NCBI GenBank assembly: GCA_949840805.1
Contig: CATKXR010000014.1
Span: forward strand, 1-64,000
Length of the DNA stretch: 64,000 nucleotides
Reading direction: 5' to 3'
Origin: an uncultured Lachnospiraceae bacterium
GTDB lineage: Bacteria; Bacillota; Clostridia; Lachnospirales; Lachnospiraceae
The position numbers and the translations under genes were made by a program. The notes beneath the pieces are model-generated. The model worked only from the letters and a program-made list of their open reading frames with translations. It did no database searches and was not told the origin of the DNA. Each line of letters starts with the position of its first letter. Position 1 is the first letter of the stretch. Positions 37,641 to 47,757 of this stretch are shown here, in pieces.

Positions 37641-40600
37641 ATGGAGTTTGGGAAAGCAGCTTTTGATATTATTATGGAATTGATTTCAGCGTATGAGTTT
37701 GGACAGAATATATATGACAAGTGGACAAAAAAGAGTCTATTTGAAAGGAATTGCTGTGCTAAAAGAAGTATCAGTACTCAATTAGAAGATAAGCTGCGTT
37801 CTTTTATGATAAATCATGAAGAAGATTTGTTTTTAGATTCCGATTGGTTTTGCGATTTTTTAAAATATCAGAATCCAGTTGAGAAAATAGTAGAATATCT
37901 TGTCGGAGATAGGGGAGAGAACAGCCGGATTTTTCAAGACGGCTTTATAGACCGCCTTGTGTGTGACGCAGGAGAGATAGCTCAGGTAAACGGCAAGGAA
38001 TTTACGGCAAAGAATCAATTGGTTTTAAAGGAATTATATCAGGTATTAGCTGTCGGGGCCAGGGATATTTTGAATGGACAGATGGATTTGCCTCAAAAGT
38101 ACAGCCAGAGTGAGATAATACGGAATATCTGGCAGGCCAATGAATCGCGGACTGACCGTCTGGAAAGGCTGTTTGGAAGGGAAAAAACAGAGTTTTCAGG
38201 AAAAAAGTATGAGTACCCTGCGCTTCATATAAAGCGGTATTGTTATAACCAGGAGAATCGGTTGACAGGAGAGAGCAAATTTGCAAATAAATTTCAATTG
38301 ACAGAACTATGTCAGAAATATCCTTTTATTATCCTGCTAGGAGAAGCTGGAAATGGAAAATCCACAGAATTACAGTGGACGGCTGCGTTTTATAGTGAAA
38401 ATTCAGATTTGCCAAGGCCGGTTTATTTGACTTTAAAAACCTACATAGATGAGACCATAGAGAATTTAGCTAAAAAGCACGGATTCTTTATAGAAAAAGA
38501 GCATGAATTATTTTTTCTTATTGACGGATTTGATGAGATATCAGGAGGGAATAAACAAAATTTTTTAAAACAGTTGACAGCATACCATGAACAGAATCCG
38601 AAAGCAAGATTTTTAGTATCCGCAAGAAATAATTTTTACCGCAGGGACATCTTAGGGGATTATTTTAAAACTGTATGGATAGATTCGCTGACAGATGAGG
38701 ATGTTGCAGAGTTTGTCAGAGAATTAGGGATAGATGATAGGAAATTTTTATTAGAAATTGAACAGCGCAGCTTAAAAGAATTACTGTTGATCCCTTTTTA
38801 TTTGATAGAGTTATGCAGTATCTATCAGGCAAAAAAGATACTTCCGGAACGAAGTCAATTAATGAAGGAGTTAATGGAACATAAATTTGCCGAAGATTCC
38901 AGGAAGTTCCGAATGACAATGGATATTGATTTAGCGGGACAGAAGACGAGGATATTTTCTCAGCTTCAAAAAATTGCGGCTGCAATGCATGGAATGGATT
39001 GCCATTCTCTTCCGGAAAAAGATTATCAGAAGTTTATCCCTTCTTTGGAGGATAGGGAGCTTTTGCGCTATAGCAGTATTTGGAAATTTCAGGAAGAGGG
39101 CTGGCAGTTTTCCCACAATAATTTTGGCGAGTACCTGGCGGCAGAGTATCTTGCCAGGTGTCCGTTTGATGAGGTGAAAACTCTTGTATCAGCAGGATAT
39201 CCGGAACTGGGAATCTGCAGAAACTGGAATCATGTATTGTCTTATTTGCTCTTTATGGGCAATGAGGACATAGAGGCGTGGCTTTTGGAAGCGGATTTTA
39301 CTTTGTTTTTTGATTCGGATGTAACCCGGATTCCGGCTCCAAAGCGTTCAAAAATCCTGCGCAAAGAATGGGAAAGATTGAAAAGGCAGCATGAATGGAT
39401 TACAAGACAGCGATATCGGCCGGAGAAATTAATGCGATTTGGAGTAAATTATCTGGAGATTGATATGTTTTTAAACGAAATCAGGAATCCCCTGGACATT
39501 GTTGTACAGCAGAATGCAATTCTTGCATTAAGTTATTGCCCTAATTTATTTGGATGTGATGATAGAGTTCGGGATACTCTGATGGAGTTATGCCAAATAC
39601 AACAGGAGTATGAGGGTGTTTATGAGCGTGCAATACTGTGTATGTTAGAATTGGGTTTGATGGGTGAGAAAGAACTTGAAAAGTTAATGCAAATTTTTCA
39701 GGAAACAGAAGCATCAGAGGTCCGTTATGCTCTATATCGCTGTATTCGAGTTTTAGGAAAGGCAGATAAGTATATCTGGTTCTTATTAGATGGATTAAAA
39801 TATAGCTGTTGGTATGAAGGAAGGCTGGGGAATGAGTCTTCAGAATTGCATTATACTTTGATGTGTGTAGAGGAACCCTACGCAGCTATAAAAGTGATTA
39901 AGGAATTAGCGGACGACAAGAGATACTTTCATATCTACCAAATTGATAAGGTGATAGAACATATTTTCACCGGATTTACCGAAAAAAAGGTGAGATTTAC
40001 AGATGACAAATGGAGTACATTGGTAGAATTTTATGAGATAGTGTCTTCTAATGGTCTGCATAATTTGGAAAATATGGTTTTAAACTATTTTTCAGATGCA
40101 GGAGAGAAAATAAAGTTATGCCAGTATGAGTTAGAAAACGTGGCAGAAGGAAATTATTCATGGATTATTATAAGGCAGTTACTTGATGATGCGGTTTCTA
40201 AATGGATATTGGATCAATATAAAGAGGGGAAACTGAATCAAATGCAAGTAAGATTATGCATTGATTTTATGGACAGTCAAAATGCAGTATTTAACCAGCT
40301 TACGGCATTGTATTATGAAAAAACGGGTATTCAGATACAGGCCAGACAGAAGATTGATTACGATGTACTTCGCAGACAAGGAGACGCGAAGTATCTGACT
40401 GCAATTACATGTAAAAGAAAATATCTTTCTTTGATTGAAGAGTTAATAGGTTTATACGGAAAGGAAAGATTGACCAGAAAAGATATGGAGGAAGGTTACA
40501 TTGAATGGAAACAGAACCGCTATGATTTAGAACAGGTAAAATTTGATTATTTTCGCAGTGATGACACAGAAACCTTACAAGAGTGGAAAGACAGCGTTGA

Positions 40601-41717
40601 GCAGGAGTGGGAAGAGTATGAAAGCAGATTGGTTATAAGCTGGCTTTATAAATATCAAGGTAAAAAAGAGGACATTCCTGATGAAATTGAGGAGGCAGCA
40701 AAAACATATTTTGATAGAAACATAGAAATAATAAATTTTTCCCAAATGATCAGATGGCTGACAGATGAAGAATATGAAATATTGGATGGGAGAGGGCAAA
40801 GGATGCTTTACTTTGCTTGGCTATTTGATTTTCCAATGGAGAAAAGAAAGGCAGAAGGAATTTTTACAGCGACATATTTTTTGGATGAGGAACAGATACG
40901 CAGTCTGTTAGAGAGACATTTTACCAAAGAGGAACTTAAAAAAATTGTGCTGTGTAACATGAATCATGGTGGACTCAAAGGAGACGATTTGTGTCTGCAT
41001 TTAAGATATTGCGAAGAATTTGAAATCTGTGAATGTGCAGATGGGATACGAAAGATAGCGGTGGATGATACACGGTCACAGTGGGTCAGGGAAAGAGCAA
41101 TTAAATATTTTTATAAAGTAATTGGGTCGGAGGCAGTATGCCAGGTGATTCTTCCAAATTTAGATGGAAGAATGTTTATGGATACGGTTTCCAAAATAGT
41201 GGAAAACAGGCCAGAGGGGCTGGAAGATTTGCTGTGGAATTACGCCCAAAGAACGGATAAGGACAAAAATTTCTGTTATAGGTATCTTATCCAACTGCAG
41301 GATAACCGCGGATTAAAGGCTTATCGTGAGACTTTAGAGAAGAAAAGAAGAATTGAAAAAGATTATATAGAGGATGAATTATTAAGAAGTATTGGAAATA
41401 TCCGGAAGGAGGAACTTTGGGAAGAATTGTTTAAATTAGTGGAATTGTGGTGTCAGCCGGATTTTGAGGATATGGAATATGGAGGTCTAGACAATGTATT
41501 GGGAACAGCGCTTTCTGGAATAGCGGGAAGCGGCGGGGATGGATATGAGAGGGTAAAAACCTTGTTGGAAAAGAGGATCAGAGAGGAAACGCTAACATTT
41601 TCAAAAAGATTGCAAGTAGAGTATTGGCTGGGAGAAACAAAGGAGAGCTATAGGCAGAGTGTTCAACAGAAGTGGACGGTTGATGATGCGGAAAATTATA
41701 TATTTGGGGTTAATTAA
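37641..41717 (+). CDS. Large NACHT-like STAND NTPase
   Basis: 1358 residues from ATG 37641 behind GAGGAAGGG. Walker A GEAGNGKS (~234-241), Walker B LFFLIDGFDEI (~290-300) and FLVSARNNFY (~323) define a NACHT-type P-loop. The N-terminal ~225 residues are helical and match nothing I know; they may be the effector. The C-terminal ~900 residues look like helical repeats, the usual sensor arrangement of STAND proteins. Bacterial NACHT proteins and Avs proteins act in anti-phage defence. It stands alone, with AT-rich composition unlike its neighbours. Confidence 0.8.
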   Translation: MEFGKAAFDIIMELISAYEFGQNIYDKWTKKSLFERNCCAKRSISTQLEDKLRSFMINHEEDLFLDSDWFCDFLKYQNPVEKIVEYLVGDRGENSRIFQDGFIDRLVCDAGEIAQVNGKEFTAKNQLVLKELYQVLAVGARDILNGQMDLPQKYSQSEIIRNIWQANESRTDRLERLFGREKTEFSGKKYEYPALHIKRYCYNQENRLTGESKFANKFQLTELCQKYPFIILLGEAGNGKSTELQWTAAFYSENSDLPRPVYLTLKTYIDETIENLAKKHGFFIEKEHELFFLIDGFDEISGGNKQNFLKQLTAYHEQNPKARFLVSARNNFYRRDILGDYFKTVWIDSLTDEDVAEFVRELGIDDRKFLLEIEQRSLKELLLIPFYLIELCSIYQAKKILPERSQLMKELMEHKFAEDSRKFRMTMDIDLAGQKTRIFSQLQKIAAAMHGMDCHSLPEKDYQKFIPSLEDRELLRYSSIWKFQEEGWQFSHNNFGEYLAAEYLARCPFDEVKTLVSAGYPELGICRNWNHVLSYLLFMGNEDIEAWLLEADFTLFFDSDVTRIPAPKRSKILRKEWERLKRQHEWITRQRYRPEKLMRFGVNYLEIDMFLNEIRNPLDIVVQQNAILALSYCPNLFGCDDRVRDTLMELCQIQQEYEGVYERAILCMLELGLMGEKELEKLMQIFQETEASEVRYALYRCIRVLGKADKYIWFLLDGLKYSCWYEGRLGNESSELHYTLMCVEEPYAAIKVIKELADDKRYFHIYQIDKVIEHIFTGFTEKKVRFTDDKWSTLVEFYEIVSSNGLHNLENMVLNYFSDAGEKIKLCQYELENVAEGNYSWIIIRQLLDDAVSKWILDQYKEGKLNQMQVRLCIDFMDSQNAVFNQLTALYYEKTGIQIQARQKIDYDVLRRQGDAKYLTAITCKRKYLSLIEELIGLYGKERLTRKDMEEGYIEWKQNRYDLEQVKFDYFRSDDTETLQEWKDSVEQEWEEYESRLVISWLYKYQGKKEDIPDEIEEAAKTYFDRNIEIINFSQMIRWLTDEEYEILDGRGQRMLYFAWLFDFPMEKRKAEGIFTATYFLDEEQIRSLLERHFTKEELKKIVLCNMNHGGLKGDDLCLHLRYCEEFEICECADGIRKIAVDDTRSQWVRERAIKYFYKVIGSEAVCQVILPNLDGRMFMDTVSKIVENRPEGLEDLLWNYAQRTDKDKNFCYRYLIQLQDNRGLKAYRETLEKKRRIEKDYIEDELLRSIGNIRKEELWEELFKLVELWCQPDFEDMEYGGLDNVLGTALSGIAGSGGDGYERVKTLLEKRIREETLTFSKRLQVEYWLGETKESYRQSVQQKWTVDDAENYIFGVN

Positions 41718-42202
41718 GAAATAATATACAGCATAAAGATATAATTGTTTCAATGAAAAAGCGATTACAAAGTTTCATCCATCTTTTCGTTTTATTGGAA
41801 TATCCCTTCCCACTTACACGGTGATACTTTTGATGGAAAATGGGATTGACTTTTTTCTGTGAGGCCGTGTTGATATGTGCTATCATTTCTGCATAGGTTA
41901 TAGCGACATTTACCTGGTACTGGACAGCGAACAGGACAGAAGGCTTCAAGCGGTTGTGCTTGACAGAGTGCATCGTGCAAACCGCCCTGAACGGTTCTTA
42001 TAGGTGGAGCAGGAGGGCCTGCACCATGTAGCTTTTCACCCGGCGGCCTTGTACCAAATCCCCGGTGTAAAACCTATACCTGCCATGCAGGCAGGTGCTT
42101 ATCCCCGCTGTATACGAGGAAACAGAAAAATAAGCTACATGGAAAGACACAGAGAGACCGGACAGGAAGCGGTTCACATCATCTGATTTGATGAATAATA
42201 AA
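41718..42202. other. Gene-free stretch, possible insertion-sequence debris
   Basis: Short frames occur (for example LVLDSEQDRRLQAVVLDRVH near 41910) that read protein-like, but no family can be assigned and stops are frequent. The GC content rises compared with the NACHT gene. Confidence 0.3.
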
Positions 42203-42230
42203 TTGACAATATTTTAATATTTGGTATAAT
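42203..42230 (+). promoter_or_regulatory. Consensus promoter of the FMN/FAD reductase gene
   Basis: TTGACA (42203-42208) and TATAAT (42225-42230) with a 16-bp spacer, about 155 nt before the start codon, leaving a long AT-rich leader. Confidence 0.75.
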
Positions 42231-42384
42231 GTAATTAGAATATTTTAATCAAATATTCAGACAAATTGCATGGTTTATTCTCATGGTGCTTATACGTTAT
42301 GGTTTTTATAAACAATTTGTTTATATTAACTATTATGGAAAATGAGAAGATCGATGCGCAAAAACTATAATTTAGGAGGGACTT

Positions 42385-44415
42385 ATGAAAAGCGTAAGAC
42401 GAAAAATTTTATTATTTGGCCTAACTGCTATGATCTCCTTCAGCCTGGCGGCTTGTGGCTCAAAAGAAGAAGATACTGGTGGAACCACTGCTGGTACTGA
42501 TACTGCCGCGACTACAGCTGCGACCACAGCCGCGACCACAGCTAAAGAGGACGATGAAGATGTAACTACTGGTGGAACCTACACTGCGGGTACATATACT
42601 GCTACAGCGAAAGGGAACAATGGAGATGTAACTCTGGAAGTTACTTTTGACAGTGACGCGATCAAATCAATCGAAATAAAAGAACATGGTGAGACACCAG
42701 GTATTTCCGATGCTCCTATCGCGAAAATTCCGGAATTGATTATAGCAAACCAATCATTGAATATTGATGCCATTACCGGCGCGACTAACACAAGCAATGC
42801 CATTCTGAATGCCGTTGCTGACGCGGTAAACCAGGCTGGCGGAGATGCGGAAGCGCTTAAGAAAGTAGAAGTTGCCGCTAACGAAGCCGCGGGAGAGGCA
42901 GTTGAAAAAGAAGCTGACGTTATCGTGGTTGGCGCCGGCGGAGCCGGTTTAGCTGCCGCCGTATCTGCTGCCGAAGAAGGCGCGTCAGTCATTGTCATCG
43001 AAAAGAACCCTTATATCGGCGGCAATACGGTTCGTACAGGCGGCGGTTACGCTTCCTGTGATCCGGAAGCTATCGCGATTCATGAGATGACTCCCGGTCA
43101 AATGGCTGAAATCGAAGGTTTAATCGCCAGAGAGACGGATAATGAAGCAGTTAAGGGCTGGCAAAAGAAGGTAGCGGAAGATATGGAAGCCTATAAAGCG
43201 GAAGGCAAAACGCAGGTCTATGATTCCTTAGAATACATGTCACTGCAATACTTCTTCAGATTTAGCCAGGCTGCTGATCCGGAATTATTATATGATCTGG
43301 TATCTAAATCGAAACCGACGAAAGAATGGTTAGGGGAACTGGGATTTGACTGGACGGATTCACCAAGCTTATTATTAGGTGATACATGGCCCAGATGGTT
43401 CTCATCCGTTTCAGCACATGGCGGAAATATGTTCATTTCCGTATTTACAGATGAAATTGAAGAAAAGAATTACAATGTAGAAATTATTAAAGAAGTCAGA
43501 GCCAATGAATTACTTACTGCTGATGGCAGAGTTGTAGGTGTAAAAGGCACTGCTTCCGATGGAACGGAATATACGTTAAACGCTAATAAGGGCGTAGTTT
43601 TAGCTACCGGCGGTTTCTCAGCCAATAAAGAGATGTTAATCGAATATTCTGACGGAAGATGGGCTGACATTTCAAAATTGCAAACTGACAATGATCCGGC
43701 TATGGTTGGCGACGGAATTAAAATGGCATTAGAAATTGGCGCTGATGTTGTTGATATGGGACATTTACAATTAGTACCACTTTCGGATCCAAAAACCGGT
43801 GACGCGTATCCATTCATCGGTACAGGTACAAACCTTTATGTTAATAAAGAAGGAAAACGATTTGTAAATGAACTTTCTGACAGAGATACCCTTTCAAATG
43901 CCGCTTTAGCTCAAACAGACGGAATTTTCTATATGGTATGTGATAAAAACAATGCCGGTGTCGGCGAAGACGGTATCACTTATGGCGGACAAAACATTCA
44001 GGACTTGATCGATGCAGGTCTTGTTGTGAAAGCGGATACTTTGGAAGAATTAGCCGAGTTAATCGATGTTGATCCTGCGACTTTCGTTGAAACCATCGAG
44101 AAATTCAACGAAGCCGTCAAGACAGGTGTTGACCCGGAGTTCAATCGAGCTTCTTTTGGAGGCGACTTTATTAACCCTGACGGTAACCCCGGTATTTTTG
44201 AACCGCCGTTCTATACCGGTCCCAGAACTCCCTCGGCTCACATTACAAAAGGCGGCTTAAAGGTTAATACAAGTGCTGAAGTCATTGGTACTGACGGCAA
44301 TACAATTCCCGGATTGTTCGCTGCCGGTGAGGTTACCGGCGGACGCACGGTTGCCGGTTTGCTTGAAGCTATGACATCTGGCCGTACAGCCGGCAAAACA
44401 GTCATGGGTAAATAA
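42385..44415 (+). CDS. Exported FMN-binding/FAD-dependent reductase lipoprotein (fumarate-reductase-like)
   Basis: 676 residues. The lipoprotein signal ends FSLAACGS; a Thr/Ala-rich linker follows. Residues ~65-155 are an FMN_bind domain with the flavinylation-type motif ITGATNTS. From ~180, ADVIVVGAGGAGLAAAVSAA and IGGNTVRTGGGYAS are the FAD-binding fold, and the C-terminus has TPSAHITKGGLKVN and AAGEVTGGRTVAGLLEA. Related enzymes reduce fumarate, urocanate or similar acceptors at the outer face, fed by extracytosolic flavin. AGGAGGG precedes the ATG and a strong terminator follows. The specific acceptor cannot be predicted. Confidence 0.9.
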   Translation: MKSVRRKILLFGLTAMISFSLAACGSKEEDTGGTTAGTDTAATTAATTAATTAKEDDEDVTTGGTYTAGTYTATAKGNNGDVTLEVTFDSDAIKSIEIKEHGETPGISDAPIAKIPELIIANQSLNIDAITGATNTSNAILNAVADAVNQAGGDAEALKKVEVAANEAAGEAVEKEADVIVVGAGGAGLAAAVSAAEEGASVIVIEKNPYIGGNTVRTGGGYASCDPEAIAIHEMTPGQMAEIEGLIARETDNEAVKGWQKKVAEDMEAYKAEGKTQVYDSLEYMSLQYFFRFSQAADPELLYDLVSKSKPTKEWLGELGFDWTDSPSLLLGDTWPRWFSSVSAHGGNMFISVFTDEIEEKNYNVEIIKEVRANELLTADGRVVGVKGTASDGTEYTLNANKGVVLATGGFSANKEMLIEYSDGRWADISKLQTDNDPAMVGDGIKMALEIGADVVDMGHLQLVPLSDPKTGDAYPFIGTGTNLYVNKEGKRFVNELSDRDTLSNAALAQTDGIFYMVCDKNNAGVGEDGITYGGQNIQDLIDAGLVVKADTLEELAELIDVDPATFVETIEKFNEAVKTGVDPEFNRASFGGDFINPDGNPGIFEPPFYTGPRTPSAHITKGGLKVNTSAEVIGTDGNTIPGLFAAGEVTGGRTVAGLLEAMTSGRTAGKTVMGK

Positions 44416-44520
44416 TTGACGATTATCGTTATTATTAGAAAAGATTTCATCATTTACTAAAATCTCATGTAATAGAAACTTATAAAAGTTAAGTAAAATA
44501 ACTTGGTGAATTGAAAAATA

Positions 44521-44570
44521 AAGCATATATACATGATTGTTATAAGTCATTGTATATATGCTTTTTTTCG
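44521..44570 (+). terminator. Rho-independent terminator after the reductase gene
   Basis: AAGCATATATACA at 44521 pairs with TGTATATATGCTT near 44551-44563, followed by TTTTT. Confidence 0.8.
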
Positions 44571-44631
44571 CAAACAAATACAAAATTCGTAAATGTAATA
44601 TGTACAAATCGGAATTTGGGGAGGGTAAATT

Positions 44632-44900
44632 ATGAAACGAGAGTTAGGAACCGAAAGATGTAGACTTGCGTGCTGTCTGTGTTCGGAAAATGTAAAATGT
44701 AATGGCTGTTATTCGGATAACTGTCCTGACTATGCCCAATGCGAGAATAGAAAATGCTCCATCGAAAAGGGATTCTTAGGCTGTTATGCCTGAGAAAAGG
44801 ATTGCAGAAGAGGATTACTAAACAAAATTAAGCCATATGGTTTTACATTGTTTATAAAAAGATATGGGATAGAGAAACTTCTTGACTGTCTTGAGGAAAA
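44632..44900 (+). pseudogene. DUF3795-type cysteine-rich protein, in-frame TGA, truncated
   Basis: CRLACCLCSENVKCNGCY and CENRKCSIEKGFLGCYA are the cysteine-rich start of DUF3795 proteins. TGA at 44791-44793 then interrupts the frame exactly where a cysteine is expected; the same frame goes on EKDCRRGLLNKIKPYGFTLF and RYGIEKLLDCLEENG. After that the family match ends, so the 3' end is missing too. A Cys codon changed to TGA is the simplest reading. Confidence 0.6.
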
Positions 44901-45072
44901 TGGACCAGAACACTGTCCATGCCGTCCCCCGTCCCTCCCGGTATACAGGGCTACCAGCCCGTTATCAGCCGTAAAAGCAGCAGACCGTAAAAGGGCTGGC
45001 TGCCGGCGCAGGAAATGGTGGTGATGAAACGGTGGTAATCCTCCGGGGGCCGGCCTGAGGGGTACGTATCCA

Positions 45073-46005
45073 TCAAAATACAAAAGGAAATTTGACTTCT
45101 TCTCCTACAGAGAAAACGGACTCTCCTGATGTCTCGGTAACTTTGAAACTTGCGCCATCCCATCCGCTAATTTTGATGATTCCTTTTACACTTCCATCGT
45201 TTGATGTAAAAGCCAATTCTCCGTTTCCATGGTCAACAAAGGTCCCTTTTGTTTCACCCTGTCTGTAAATGGAGATAATTGCTTCATCATCACCTTCCCA
45301 GCTTTGCCGGGCGATTAGAGAACTGTATACGCTGCCGGTTCCCTGATTGTCTACAAACAAACCATATTTTGCTGATAATTCCGGCATGACAAAGGATTCA
45401 CCCTTTATTTCGGCTAACTCATTGGCGAGGACATAAGCTCTGTTCTTGGTAATCTCCTCCAAGAAGGTGTTCAGAAGGAGGGGATACATGCTGCCGTTTT
45501 CTTCACTGGATCCAATGTTCAGCAATGTCACTTCTTCTTTCATAGCTATCCAGTTCCTTTGTTCCCCAAGGATCTTTTCCTTTGTCTGCTGATCCGCGGA
45601 ATCACTGAATCTGCTCCAAAGGTTATTTAATTCCGTATCCCATATTACAAAAAACCATTTAGATGATACATTCATTTCTCCCTGAGTTTGAGCCGCCTCT
45701 GCTAACGGAGTATACTTTTGGATAATCTTATCAATATTCTCCAATTCTTTTTGCAGAGATGGTGAACCTGATACCACAAAGTCTACATCCGCCTTGATAT
45801 CCTCAGTAAAGTCATAAGTGAAATCTATTTCTGGTTTATCATACAATTCCATATCATTGTTTTCTCTGCCTTCAGAGCTGAATTGTTCTTCAACCTGAGA
45901 AAGGCTGCTTTCAGTGCTCAGATCATTACTTTCTGTTGCCTTTTTGTCGCAGCCAACACAAAGTACAGCCGTTAATAATAATGTCATCATATAAATTTTT
46001 TTCAT
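45073..46005 (-). CDS. Lipoprotein with LprI/DUF1311-like domain
   Basis: 310 residues. MKKIYMMTLLLTAVLCVGCD is a lipoprotein signal. After an acidic linker, residues ~95-200 have the LprI pattern with DTELNNLWSRF and LGEQRNWIAMKEE. The C-terminal ~100 residues (GSVYSSLIARQSWEGDDEAI, then GSVKGIIKISGWDGASFKV) are a separate beta-rich domain. LprI-type domains have been linked to lysozyme inhibition, but function here is open. Stands alone on the minus strand. Confidence 0.75.
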   Translation of the reverse strand: MKKIYMMTLLLTAVLCVGCDKKATESNDLSTESSLSQVEEQFSSEGRENNDMELYDKPEIDFTYDFTEDIKADVDFVVSGSPSLQKELENIDKIIQKYTPLAEAAQTQGEMNVSSKWFFVIWDTELNNLWSRFSDSADQQTKEKILGEQRNWIAMKEEVTLLNIGSSEENGSMYPLLLNTFLEEITKNRAYVLANELAEIKGESFVMPELSAKYGLFVDNQGTGSVYSSLIARQSWEGDDEAIISIYRQGETKGTFVDHGNGELAFTSNDGSVKGIIKISGWDGASFKVTETSGESVFSVGEEVKFPFVF

Positions 46006-46463
46006 GTGCTATATACTCTCTTTCTTCATCCCAAGGTCTCATATCGTATAGGAAGCTGTTTTCATCCATCTGCCCTATTGGGGGGCTGACATAGTGGTCA
46101 GTTCAATTAAAACCGCCCGACAGCTTCAGATGTATTGTCCTGTTCATTATAAAACATCAGCAAACGAAAAGCAACTTCTTTTCAGCAGGCGTTGGATTCC
46201 TTATGGATCCTTTGAGCTTTATCCACAGGGCCGGTCCAAATCAGTGATCTGCTGGAACCGCCGGGCTGAGCCGCCGATGACGGCCGAAAAAGGGAAGGTA
46301 TGGGAGCTGTCCTCTCAATCTGTCTCAGACAGATGAATTGGAAAAGTTTTGCAAATCCTCCAGATTTCAAGTATAATGAAGAAAAAGGCCCAATCTGATT
46401 ATGAATGGCTGACAATGTTTTAGCATCAGGGTATGTCTGAAACGGTATGAAAGTGAGATCAAT
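46006..46463. other. Intergenic stretch between divergent genes
   Basis: Contains the promoter regions of the leftward lipoprotein and rightward FRG genes. A short frame at 46094-46336 shows no family likeness and no ribosome binding site, so it is not called. No clear repeat. Confidence 0.4.
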
Positions 46464-47615
46464 ATGACAAAAATAAAAAGTAATATTCTTCCTCAGGAGA
46501 AACATGTAAAGACGGAAAATGTTCAGGATATTTCTCAATATATAGAGCGGGTAAATGAATATATCAAGGCTCAGCGACACAAAGAGAGTACGGTGGTGTA
46601 TCGGGGAGAACCGGATATTTACCCTAATCCATGTCGTCCAAATATTTTCCGCAAAGGTGTGATGAATGGCAATCAGTTTTTTGAGAAGAGTTTGTTTGAT
46701 GCCATGAGGCAGAATCGGCTGACAGGGGAGATTCGATATCTGGATAATGCTATTGATGCCCAGCATGGGGAATTTCCAAGCCGCCTTCTCGATGTATCTT
46801 ATAACTGTCTGACTGCTCTGTATTTTGCAGTGACTCCTTATTATCATAACAGCGAAGACTCTATGGATGATCGGGACGGAATGGTGTTTCTTTTTTTCGT
46901 GGATGAGATCTTTAGTCCCAGTGCCAAGAATACCAATGATAATTATGATGCCATTATCAACCGGGATCAGAAATGGATGCAGAATAATATTTTGTTTGAA
47001 AAAAATCATAAATTTATTGATCATACGAAGCTGAACAACAGGATCATTGCCCAGCAGGGAGCTTTTATTCTGTTTCAGGGAGATGAACCGGAGAGCCTTC
47101 CGGAATATATCAGTTATGGAATCCGCATTCCGGGAAAGGCAAAGGCGGGTATGAGAAAAGAATTGAGGCAGCTGTTTGGAATTCATACCGGAAGCATCTA
47201 TCCGGAGATCATTAATCTGGTAGATGAGTTGAGCAGCAAGAGCAGAAAACTCAATACGGAGGAGTTCAGCTGTAAAAATGAACTGAAGTATACTTTGAGG
47301 CAGTTTCAGAAAGAACTGGATTATTATTTTGACTATATGGTTGGAAGAAGGTCGGATGGGGAAGAGGATATGAACCGAATTCTCATGCATGTCGAGCATG
47401 TCGTCGACAGCTACCGGAGAGGCCTTCTGGAATTTGCGGAAAATTATTATCAGTGGAAAAGAGCGGGTCAGACAGAAGCGTTATGGGGGTTAAAAGAGAC
47501 GGAATTGGGTGAGATAATCAGTAAATATAATCAGTCTGTTCGAGAATTTGCGGAGAGTATAGGACGTTATGGCATGAAGGAATTTTCAAGTGATAAGCTG
47601 CAGATTACAAAGTAA
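46464..47615 (+). CDS. FRG-domain protein
   Basis: 383 residues. STVVYRGEPDIYPNPCRPNI (~40-60) and DAQHGEFPSRLLDVSYNCLT then ALYFAV (~98-125) are the FRG signatures, named for the conserved Phe/Arg/Gly. The C-terminal ~170 residues are helical and unassigned. FRG domains occur in phage- and defence-associated proteins; biochemical activity is not established. It is followed by a structured repeat and then an AIPR gene in the same direction. Confidence 0.85.
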   Translation: MTKIKSNILPQEKHVKTENVQDISQYIERVNEYIKAQRHKESTVVYRGEPDIYPNPCRPNIFRKGVMNGNQFFEKSLFDAMRQNRLTGEIRYLDNAIDAQHGEFPSRLLDVSYNCLTALYFAVTPYYHNSEDSMDDRDGMVFLFFVDEIFSPSAKNTNDNYDAIINRDQKWMQNNILFEKNHKFIDHTKLNNRIIAQQGAFILFQGDEPESLPEYISYGIRIPGKAKAGMRKELRQLFGIHTGSIYPEIINLVDELSSKSRKLNTEEFSCKNELKYTLRQFQKELDYYFDYMVGRRSDGEEDMNRILMHVEHVVDSYRRGLLEFAENYYQWKRAGQTEALWGLKETELGEIISKYNQSVREFAESIGRYGMKEFSSDKLQITK

Positions 47616-47617
47616 AC

Positions 47618-47720
47618 CTGCATGCGCCCGGCATCGGACGCACCACCACACATGAAAGTTTGGCGGGCGCATTAGGCATACCTGAATTCATGCCGCCTAA
47701 TCGGCGGCGGACTTTCATAG
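47618..47720 (+). repeat. Dispersed structured repeat, copy 1
   Basis: About 100 bp starting AACCTGCATGCGCCCGGC and ending CGGACTTTCATAGTAA. It matches 55870-55985 in inverted orientation at roughly 85 percent. Internal pairs (GCGCCC/GGGCGC, GCCGCC/GGCGGC, ATGAAAGT/ACTTTCAT) suggest a folded element. It lies 2 nt after the FRG stop, splitting FRG from AIPR. Confidence 0.75.
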
Positions 47721-47757
47721 TAACGAATATTCTGAAGAAAAGGGGGAGACGCAGGTT

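Noticed and set aside
42004-42186. Small frame before the FMN/FAD reductase
   Set aside because: No binding site, no family, and it precedes the consensus promoter; probably debris.
46182-47399. 405-residue minus frame opposite the FRG gene
   Set aside because: Antisense of a well-supported FRG gene with clear motifs.
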